NCBI RefSeq assembly: GCF_046845755.1
Contig: NZ_CP177357.1
Span: forward strand, 682,001-746,000
Direction: 5' to 3'
From: Rubrivirga sp046845755
Lineage (GTDB): Bacteria; Bacteroidota; Rhodothermia; Rhodothermales; Rubricoccaceae
DNA: 64,000 nucleotides
A model generated the notes under the pieces. That model was not told the DNA's origin. It did not search any database and saw only the letters and a list, made by a program, of their open reading frames with translations. Positions 42,201-47,658 of the stretch are shown piece after piece; within the stretch, counting starts at the first letter, position 1, and the number at the start of each line of letters is the position of its first letter. Position numbers and translations under genes: made by a program.

Positions 42201-45028
42201 TGGTCCTCAACGAGCACCCGCCGAGCTACGCCGACAGCCTGCAAGAGGCGCTCACGCAAGCCGTCGAAGGCTCGCCGGTGCGCGGGCTGCTCGGCCAGCG
42301 CGGCGGCGTCTTCCTGCGGCGCTCCGACGGGATGCCGGCCGAGGACCTGACGCTGTTCCTGACCGCCGCCCGCGCCGTGTTCGACGGCGAGGTGCCGAGC
42401 CTGCTGGCGTCGGCGACGGCGCCCGAGGCGGACGGTGCACCCCTGCAGATCGACGCCCAGGACATCGCCGCCGACCTCGCGCGCCCGGAGCGCGCGCTCC
42501 CGGCCGCCGTCCCCGCGACGGACGCCGAAGCCCCCGCCCGGCTGGCGGGGGCGGAGATCCACGCCCAGACGCCTGCGCCCGACCGCGAGCCGCTCCAGTT
42601 CGACAACGGCTACGGTGGGTTCAGCGACGACGGCCGCGAGTACGTCGTCCGCCAGACCGGCGGGGACGCCGCCACGCGGACGCCGCTCCCCTGGATCAAC
42701 GTGGTCGCCAACCCGGCTGTCGGGTTCACGGCGACCGAGAGCGGGGAGGGCTACACCTGGGCCCGGAACTCGCAGCAGAACAAGCTCACGCCGTGGTCGA
42801 ACGACCCCGTGACCGACCCGGCCGGCGAGGCCATCTACCTCCGCGACGACGCGGCCGGCGTGTTCTGGACGCCGACCCCGCGCCCGGCGCCCGCGCCCGC
42901 GCCCTACGAGACGCGCCACGGCTGGGGCGCGACGTCGTGGACGACGGCGTGGGGCGGCCTCCAGACCGAGACGACGGCGTTCGTGCCCCGGCGCGACCCG
43001 GTCAAGCTGGTCCGCTTGCGGATCACGAACACCTCCGACGCGCCGCGCGAGCTGTCGCTGTACCGCTACGCCGAGCTGGTCCTCGGTGAGCGCCGCGAGC
43101 CGAACGCGCCGTACGTGATCGTCGAACGCGACGCCGAGTCCGGGGCCATGCTGGCGCACAACCCGTACAACCAGACGTACGGCCAGCGGCTGGCGTTCGT
43201 GGCCGTCGCCGGGGCCGAGGTGGCGTCGGTGTCCGCGAGCCGGGCGGCGTTCCTGGGCCGCAACGGGCACGCGAGCGCGCCGGCCGCCGTCGCCGCCGGC
43301 GGTCTGCTCGACGGGTCGTTCGACACCGGGCTCGACCCGTGCGCCGCCGTCCACGTCCCGCTCGCGCTGGCGCCGGGCGAGACGCGCGAGGTCGTGTTCC
43401 TGCTGGGCCAGGCCAAGACGGTCGCCGAGGTCCGGACGCTCGTCACGCGCTACGCGACGACCGAGGCGGCCGACCTGGCGCTCGCCGAGGTGACGGCGTT
43501 CTGGGAAGAGACGCTGGGGGCCGTCCAGGTGGAGACACCCGCGCCCGACCTCGACGTGCTCGTCAACGGGTGGCTGCTCTACCAGAACCTGTCGTGCCGG
43601 CTGTGGGGGCGGAGCGCGTTCTACCAGAGCGGCGGGGCGTACGGCTTCCGCGACCAGCTCCAGGACAGCCTGGCCCTCGTCTACGCGCGCCCGGATCTCA
43701 CGCGGGCTCAGATCCTGAAAAACGCCGCGCACCAGTTCGAGGAGGGCGACGTCCTCCACTGGTGGCACCCGATCACCGGCGCCGGCATCCGCACCCGGTT
43801 CTCGGACGACCTGCTGTGGCTGCCCTACGCCGTGGCCTTCACGCTCGCGACGACGGGCGACGAGACACTCCTCGACGAGGACGCGCCGTTCCTGTCCGCC
43901 CGGGCCCTCGAGCCCGGCGAGGACGAGGTGTTCCTGACGCCACAGCCGTCGGGCGAGTCGGGCTCGATCTACGAGCACGCCGCGCGCGCCATCGACATCT
44001 CGCTGACGAAGGGCCGCCACGGGATCCCGCTCATGGGCTCGGGCGACTGGAACGACGGCATGAACCGGGTCGGCAATGAGGGCGAGGGCGAGAGCGTCTG
44101 GCTCGGCTTTTTCCTCGCCCACATCCTGGAGCGGTTTATCCCCATCGCCGAGGCCCGCGGCGACCGCCAACGTACCGCCCGCTACCAGACCTACCGCGAC
44201 GACCTCGTTCGCGCGCTCAACGCCGACGGCTGGGACGGCAAGTGGTACCGCCGCGCGTTCTACGACGACGGCACGCCGCTCGGCTCGGCCCAGAACGACG
44301 AGTGTCGGATCGACGCGATCGCCCAGGGCTGGTCCATCCTGTCCGACGTCGCGGGCGACCGCACCGACCAGGTGCTCGACGCCGTCGACCAGCACTTGGT
44401 CGACGAGCACGCGGGGCTGATCCGCCTGCTCACCCCGGCGTTCGACGTGACCGACCACGACCCGGGCTACATCAAGGGCTACCTCCCGGGCGTCCGCGAG
44501 AACGGCGGGCAGTACACGCACGGCGTGCTGTGGGCCGTCCGCGCGTTCGCCGAGGGCGGCCGGCCGAACCGCGCGGCCGACCTGCTCCGCATGATCCTGC
44601 CGGTCAACCACGCGCGCACCCAGGACGCAGCGGACACCTACAAGACCGAGCCGTTCGCCGTCGCCGCCGACGTGTACTCCGTCGAGCCCCACGTCGGGCG
44701 CGGGGGGTGGACGTGGTACACCGGCTCGGCCGGCTGGATGTGGCGCGTCTCGGTCGAGACGCTGCTCGGGCTCCGCCGCGAGGCCGAGGCCCTGTGCCTG
44801 ACGCCCCGCGTCCCGGACGACTGGCCCGGCTACACGCTGCGCTACCGGACCGACGCGCGCGGCACGGTCTACACCGTCCGCGTCGTCCGCGACGGCCCGG
44901 GCGGCGCGAGGTCGGCCCAGGCCGACGGGGAGGCCGTGCCGGTCGACGACGGGACGGCCCGCATTCCGCTCGTCTCCGACGGCGCCGAGCACACGGCGAC
45001 CATCCGGTTGGGGACCGCCGACGGGTAA
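36290..45028 (+). CDS. ndvB: Cyclic beta-1,2-glucan synthase (NdvB/Cgs type)
   Basis: This protein of about 2912 residues has the full Cgs/NdvB architecture. After an N-terminal helical region come membrane helices (about 397-445) and the GT84 glycosyltransferase domain (about 467-797) with LDADTRT and QHRWARGDW. More membrane helices (about 820-970) follow, then a glycoamylase-like (GH189-type) domain (about 1017-1563: LYNWYSTETGDVMAPRY, SWSGTMFEYLMP, MAHHQGMGLLAV). Two GH94-like regions (about 1570-2050 and 2100-2912) close the protein, the second with the catalytic GSGDWNDGMNRVG (2584-2594). It polymerises beta-1,2-glucan from UDP-glucose, trims chain length by phosphorolysis and cyclises the product. 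I chose GTG 36290; TTG 36263 would add nine residues but lies in a -7-like box. Confidence 0.93.
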   Translation: MPGPTVESLFKPVHLAEHARRLARTQAVEMDPSRGRPLRPLLRDALGDLADAYRALAEAGRQGETLTPAAEWLLDNYHILRDQARDAEAAIPRAYYRVLPKLTAGPYEGLPRVYEIVESLAEHADNGVDPEHLELFVAGFQEVELLTLAELWALPMMLRVVLAQRVASLARPLREARRDREAAEDVAVHVNGLDGPDEVGGYLATVAREQAPLSGPFALALAAAVQARGGHPLAMAWVEHRLRARRLSLDDVERIQTQRETQWRGSIANAVGSLRAAAEADWTAVVERLSAVEQTLREDPAGVYAAMDKATRDAYRHVTERIARRSVETEFGVAERALALAREAAEAGPDPGGAATDHVGYWLVGEGVRTLGKAAGYRARLSRRLYWLAERRPTAVYLGGIATVTALGLLAAVRVADAGGADAGWLALTVAAAFLPLLDFAVTFVNWNVVRFLPPRQLPRLAYEDGIPSQVRTFVVVPTLITSPAHAREMAERLEVHALANPDAALRYALLTDWADAPAKTVPGDDATVAAARGAIRRLNERSRAARAQGDGADLGDRFFLLHRERLWNEAQGVWMGWERKRGKLEEFNDLLRDPDAQTTYVAVEGDFRAATEGDAVRYVLTLDADTRTTPDGARALVATAAHPLNRPHASPEKGRVVRGYGVLQPRVSISPESGRQTLFAQVYAGRPGVDPYTTAVSDAYQDLFGEGIYTGKGLYDVDAFRRTLDGAVRENSVLSHDLLEGNHARAALATGVEVFDDFPSSYASFALRQHRWARGDWQLLPWLLPRVKDARDTWKKNPLSVVGRWKLFDNLRRSLTPPALLVFLLLAWTVLPGSPFVWTLIALFVLAFPIYAPAAHGVLFQPHDTVTSSWLRVLWADAVMHARQIGLSVAFLAHQSVVMLDAIARTLWRMTVSKTNLLEWTTAQQAEESTREVPRSMWASVGWGAVVLASVTLAEPIAWITALPFAAAWIAAPWIARSVSQPVEREDYRLTGDDRVRLRTVARRTWRFFEEVLTERDRWLPPDNLQVQPAQGLARRTSPTNIGLALNAVQAARDLGYLTRTQEVARIEAMLASVEALERYQGHLYNWYSTETGDVMAPRYVSTVDSGNLAGALIALKQGLLEVTEARWPGARLLDGFRDTFAEVAVTTGPARDAHDAVARVLAERAPAGVRGWHGRLGELARRGAALAAAVADEPEATREWAAAFADQGRAYVDELEALAPWLTTDVLPSAVAADLDAATTLGGLAVRTGLALDGELGAPARAVLEASREALAALVDAARALADRADRLVGEMDFRPLYDSDRQLFRIGYDAGMARQDPYTYDLLASEARLASLLAIAKGEAPPEHWFHLSRPTRVTRARRALLSWSGTMFEYLMPAIYTRLYERTLLADACYNAVSLQRMYGRTKDRPWGISESGYALLDLHLTYQYRAFGVPYLGLKRGLGDDYVVSPYSTLLALLVRPDRALSNLAKLDAAGAFGPLGYYEAVDYTPSRTSGEATSIVRSYMAHHQGMGLLAVANVLDGGRFQDRFHRDPLVRSVEILLQERVPTVVDKVDPHPLDENEVDPVEIAPVEARVEHFAGGGAPDEPAPHAALLSNGRYATLLTTAGTGYSRANGVALTRWHGDRTRDADGFFVYVRDVETGRFWSATEQPVRSAEPPDRYDVWLHLNKVETARVDDWIETFTEVVVSPEDDVEVRRVTVTNYADRPRTIELTSYAEVVLQSPVADLGHPAFSKLFVETEYLAKNNALLATRRPRAEDDVRRWLVHAVADKGLARADRGVKTPLQYETDRMRFVGRGRTLDAPAALDPGAKLSRTAGAVLDPVVSLRRIVTLQPKQTARVVFSLAIADSREEAERLAERYDHPDAAQRAFELASTYGLVELGHLGLTGEEALNAQELAGRLLYADPRLASPAAVRERNVRPQSGLWAYGVSGDLPIVVFRIARMEQLDAFRLLLRMHAFWRRRGLEVDVVVLNEHPPSYADSLQEALTQAVEGSPVRGLLGQRGGVFLRRSDGMPAEDLTLFLTAARAVFDGEVPSLLASATAPEADGAPLQIDAQDIAADLARPERALPAAVPATDAEAPARLAGAEIHAQTPAPDREPLQFDNGYGGFSDDGREYVVRQTGGDAATRTPLPWINVVANPAVGFTATESGEGYTWARNSQQNKLTPWSNDPVTDPAGEAIYLRDDAAGVFWTPTPRPAPAPAPYETRHGWGATSWTTAWGGLQTETTAFVPRRDPVKLVRLRITNTSDAPRELSLYRYAELVLGERREPNAPYVIVERDAESGAMLAHNPYNQTYGQRLAFVAVAGAEVASVSASRAAFLGRNGHASAPAAVAAGGLLDGSFDTGLDPCAAVHVPLALAPGETREVVFLLGQAKTVAEVRTLVTRYATTEAADLALAEVTAFWEETLGAVQVETPAPDLDVLVNGWLLYQNLSCRLWGRSAFYQSGGAYGFRDQLQDSLALVYARPDLTRAQILKNAAHQFEEGDVLHWWHPITGAGIRTRFSDDLLWLPYAVAFTLATTGDETLLDEDAPFLSARALEPGEDEVFLTPQPSGESGSIYEHAARAIDISLTKGRHGIPLMGSGDWNDGMNRVGNEGEGESVWLGFFLAHILERFIPIAEARGDRQRTARYQTYRDDLVRALNADGWDGKWYRRAFYDDGTPLGSAQNDECRIDAIAQGWSILSDVAGDRTDQVLDAVDQHLVDEHAGLIRLLTPAFDVTDHDPGYIKGYLPGVRENGGQYTHGVLWAVRAFAEGGRPNRAADLLRMILPVNHARTQDAADTYKTEPFAVAADVYSVEPHVGRGGWTWYTGSAGWMWRVSVETLLGLRREAEALCLTPRVPDDWPGYTLRYRTDARGTVYTVRVVRDGPGGARSAQADGEAVPVDDGTARIPLVSDGAEHTATIRLGTADG

Positions 45029-45071
45029 TCCGATGCCGGGTATCGGGCCGCACCTCCGGCGCGCGGCCAAC

Positions 45072-45107
45072 AAAAAAAGGCCGCCGCCCCGAGTGGGAGC
45101 GGCGGCC
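45072..45107 (-). terminator. Intrinsic terminator of the Old Yellow Enzyme gene
   Basis: A perfect 9-bp stem GGCCGCCGC/GCGGCGGCC (45079-45087, 45099-45107), extended by CCC/GGG in the loop region, is followed on the minus strand by seven T (45072-45078). It lies 20 bases beyond the OYE stop and also sits after the convergent ndvB end. Confidence 0.85.
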
Positions 45108-45127
45108 TCTGGTGTCGGACGGGTGGC

Positions 45128-46234
45128 TCAGGCGGCCTTCGCCAACTCGGCCTCCTCCACGGCGAGGCCGTCCCAGATCGGGTAGTCGGTGTAGCCCTCA
45201 GCGCCGCCGCCGTAGAACGTGTCGGAGTCAGGCTCGTTGAGGCCGGCGTCGAGGCCGGCGGCCTGGGCGGCAAAGCGAATCGGCAGGTCGGGGTTGGCCA
45301 GGAACGGGCGGCCGTAGCAGATGAGGTCGGCCGCGCCGCGCGCGAGCTCGGCCTCGCCGCTCTCGCGGTCGTAGCCGCCGTTCGCGATGACGGCGGCCGG
45401 GAAGTGGTCGCGCATGAGTTGGACGGCGTCGTAGCCGGCGTCCGGGCCGACGCGGATGCCGTGGAGGTAAACCAGACCGGCGTCGCCGAACAGCTGGGCG
45501 ACGGCCGCGAACGTCTCCTGGGGGTTCGCGTCGGTCACGCCGTTTGTGCCCTGGCCGAACGAGATGCGGGCGCCGACGCGCTCGGCGGGCCACTCGGCCA
45601 GCACGGCCTCGGTCACCTCGCGAACGATGCGGAGCCGGTTCTCCAGCGACCCGCCGTAGGCGTCGGTCCGCTCGTTCGAGCCCGACGACAGGAACTGCTC
45701 GAGCAGGTACCCATTGGCCGCGTGGATCTCGACGCCGTCGAACCCGGCTTGCTTCGCGAGCCGCGCCGCGCGGCCGTAGTCGGCGACGGTCTCGGCGATC
45801 TCGTCGGTCGTCATCGCGTGGGGCGTCTCGAAGTCGACGAACTGGAAATCGGGCGTCATGGCCTTGCCCTCGGCGGGGATCGCCGACGGCGCGACGGGGA
45901 GCGCGCCGTCGTGGTACGACGAGTGCGACACGCGGCCGACGTGCCACAGCTGGAGCACCATCCGCCCGCCGACGGCGTGGACCAGGTCGGTGACCTCGCG
46001 CCACGCCTCGACCTGCGCGTCGGTGTAGATGCCGGGCGTCTGCGGGTAGCCCTGGCCGCGCGGCGAGATCTGCGTGGCCTCGGCGATCATCAGCCCGGCC
46101 GACGCGCGCTGGGCGTAGTAGGTCGGCGCGAGCGCGGTCGGGGTCTGGTCCTCGTGGCGGCTCCGGGTCAGCGGCGCCAGCACGACGCGGTTGGGGAGGG
46201 CGAGCGGGCCGAGGGCGAAGGGGGAGAGGAGCAT
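45128..46234 (-). CDS. Old Yellow Enzyme family alkene reductase (NemA-like)
   Basis: This 368-residue FMN-dependent ene-reductase of the classical OYE class has PFALGPLALPNRVVLAPLTRSR, MVLQLWHVGRVSH, the substrate-anion-binding HAAN (His171/Asn174) with following Tyr176, SNERTDAYGGSLENR and CYGRPFLANPDLP. It reduces electrophilic alkenes, quinones or nitro compounds with NAD(P)H in the cytosol, a detoxification role. ATG 46234 matches the family N-terminus; an upstream in-frame start would run over the operator-like site at 46251-46266. It is followed by an intrinsic terminator. The next gene on the strand is a peroxiredoxin with a similar operator. Confidence 0.92.
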   Translation of the reverse strand: MLLSPFALGPLALPNRVVLAPLTRSRHEDQTPTALAPTYYAQRASAGLMIAEATQISPRGQGYPQTPGIYTDAQVEAWREVTDLVHAVGGRMVLQLWHVGRVSHSSYHDGALPVAPSAIPAEGKAMTPDFQFVDFETPHAMTTDEIAETVADYGRAARLAKQAGFDGVEIHAANGYLLEQFLSSGSNERTDAYGGSLENRLRIVREVTEAVLAEWPAERVGARISFGQGTNGVTDANPQETFAAVAQLFGDAGLVYLHGIRVGPDAGYDAVQLMRDHFPAAVIANGGYDRESGEAELARGAADLICYGRPFLANPDLPIRFAAQAAGLDAGLNEPDSDTFYGGGAEGYTDYPIWDGLAVEEAELAKAA

Positions 46235-46250
46235 GGGGGAGGGGAGAGGT

Positions 46251-46266
46251 GTCTGTCGTAACAACC
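46251..46266 (-). promoter_or_regulatory. Operator-like palindrome upstream of OYE gene
   Basis: GTCTGT-CGTA-ACAACC on the plus strand is an imperfect inverted repeat 16 bases before the OYE start. It shares 10 of 12 half-site bases with the perfect palindrome GGTTGT-N4-ACAACC before the peroxiredoxin gene (47045-47060). Confidence 0.55.
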
Positions 46267-46369
46267 TTTCCGGCGAGACCCCCGTTCCGCCCTCACCGGA
46301 AACGCAACGAGGGGGCCACACGCCCGCGCAGCCCCCTCGCGAGAAGTCCTTGACGCCGGCCCTGCCCGG

Positions 46370-47026
46370 TCAGGCGACGACGCCGAGCGCCTGGAGCGCC
46401 GCGACGACGTCGGCCGGCTCGGCCCGCTGGGTGTAGTCCGGGTCGACGAAGGCGTACCGGACCGTCCCGTCGAGGTCGATCACGAACGTGGCGGGCATGG
46501 GGAGCTCGTGGGTGGCGTCGCCATTCGCCGCCTCGAGGTCGATTCCGAAGCCCTGGTAGGTCTCGACAAGGTCGGCGGGCGCCTCGAAGACGAGGCCGTA
46601 CTCCCGGGCGACGGCGTTGCCGACGTCGCTGAGGACGTCGAACGACAACGCCTTCTTCTCGGCCGTCGAGAGCGTCGCGTCGGGCGTCTGCGGCGAGATG
46701 GCAACGAGGCGGGCGCCGGCCTCGGTGATGGCAGGGAGCGCGTCCTGCAGCGCCTTGAGTTCCAGGCTGCAGTACGGGCACCAGCCGCCGCGGTAGAACG
46801 TCAGCACGACGGGGCCCTGCGCCAGCAGGTCACCGAGGCGGATCGTCTGGCCGATGGCGTTGGGCAGTTCGAACGAGGGCGCCGAGTCGCCCACGGAGAC
46901 GGCGCCGGCCGTCGGGTCGGCGGCGGTGAGGGCCGCTGTGGCACGGTCGATAACCGCGAGGGCGGGGGCGGGGATCTGGGCCCGGTTGGCCATGTTGGCG
47001 GCGGCGAGCTGGTCGGTGAGGGACAT
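46370..47026 (-). CDS. Peroxiredoxin-like (AhpC/TSA) protein
   Basis: This 218-residue cytosolic protein has an about 40-residue helical N-terminal extension (MSLTDQLAAANMANRAQIPA), then a thioredoxin fold with VGDSAPSFELPNAIG, FYRGGWCPYC (Cys83, Cys86), VAISPQTPD, DVLSDVGNAVAREYGLVF and a C-terminal FVDPDYTQRAEP. It probably reduces peroxides or other thiol-reactive oxidants. It is a paralogue of the lipid-anchored protein at 32664-33341 and precedes the OYE gene (136 bases between them) on the same strand. ATG 47026 lies 16 bases from a perfect 8-bp palindrome, suggesting repressor control. Confidence 0.87.
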   Translation of the reverse strand: MSLTDQLAAANMANRAQIPAPALAVIDRATAALTAADPTAGAVSVGDSAPSFELPNAIGQTIRLGDLLAQGPVVLTFYRGGWCPYCSLELKALQDALPAITEAGARLVAISPQTPDATLSTAEKKALSFDVLSDVGNAVAREYGLVFEAPADLVETYQGFGIDLEAANGDATHELPMPATFVIDLDGTVRYAFVDPDYTQRAEPADVVAALQALGVVA

Positions 47027-47042
47027 GTGGGAGGGGATCTAA

Positions 47043-47062
47043 TTGGTTGTTGCCACAACCAA
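47043..47062 (-). promoter_or_regulatory. Perfect operator palindrome upstream of peroxiredoxin gene
   Basis: TTGGTTGT-TGCC-ACAACCAA is a perfect 8-bp inverted repeat with a 4-base spacer, 16 bases before the ATG. Its position and its resemblance to the site before the OYE gene suggest one dimeric repressor controls both. No candidate regulator gene is in the window. Confidence 0.65.
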
Positions 47063-47145
47063 CCAGCCGCGCCCGTCGTTGCCCCCGTCCCACGTCTCCT
47101 CGGAGGCTCCACCGCCCCTCTGCCGTCCGTCCGTTTCCCGCCGCC

Positions 47146-47553
47146 TTAGCGCCGCGCCGCCAGCAGGGGCCCCGCCAGCACCCGCTCCAGTTGGAGGTCG
47201 AACGCCGTCCGCTCGCGGCCGACCTTGAGCACCACGAGCGTGGGCCGTCGGAAGACGCGGACGCCCTGGCCCGCCGCCCGCTGGCGCAGCAAGACGGCGT
47301 CGCGGTCGACCGCACGCGCGGCCTGGGCGGCCGAGGCGTAGTCGTAGACGACGAGTGTGCGGCCCTCGACGATGTACGCCGTGCCCTCGCCGATGACGCC
47401 TTGGGGGCGGACGGCTTGCAGGGGCTCGGTCGTCCACCCGTGCGCGAGCAGGGCGCGGACGAGGTCGTGCCGCGTCTCGGCCGGGGCGTCCTCGGGCAGC
47501 ACCGGCGCGCAGCCGGCGGCCAGGACGACGAGCAGGGCGGCGATCCGACGCAT
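47146..47553 (-). CDS. Small lipoprotein, paralogue family member C
   Basis: This 135-residue lipoprotein (MRRIAALLVVLAAGC) has the motif order of members A and B: RHDLVRALLAHGWTTEPL, GTAYIVEGRTLVVYDYASAAQAA, PTLVVLKVG and a final LERVLAGPLLAARR. Sequence identity is low but the spacing of TAYxVxG, a VxxYxF/Y-S/T-AxxA segment and a following LVV strand is shared. It is divergent from icmF (105-base gap). ATG 47553 starts the signal peptide. Confidence 0.68.
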   Translation of the reverse strand: MRRIAALLVVLAAGCAPVLPEDAPAETRHDLVRALLAHGWTTEPLQAVRPQGVIGEGTAYIVEGRTLVVYDYASAAQAARAVDRDAVLLRQRAAGQGVRVFRRPTLVVLKVGRERTAFDLQLERVLAGPLLAARR

Positions 47554-47626
47554 GGCGGGCGCTCTTGAGTCCCCATCGAACGCGCCGCTTCCCGTCGCGT
47601 TCACCGAGATCCAGGGCCAATCCCTC

Positions 47627-47635
47627 TACCTTCCG
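47627..47635 (+). promoter_or_regulatory. Candidate -7 box TACCTTCCG before icmF
   Basis: TACCTTCCG lies 23 bases before the icmF ATG, the same spacing as before the carbonic anhydrase and PPK2 genes. Confidence 0.45.
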
Positions 47636-47658
47636 AAAGCGCTTCCGATCGACCGACC

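Noticed and set aside
39938..45073. About 1700-codon antisense frame opposite ndvB
   Set aside because: Low-complexity translation with no domain; the plus strand encodes the recognised cyclic glucan synthase over the same bases.
45029..45127. Terminator assigned to ndvB on the plus strand
   Set aside because: The T-run lies only on the minus-strand side of the stem, so it serves the OYE gene; plus-strand termination here would lack a U-tract.
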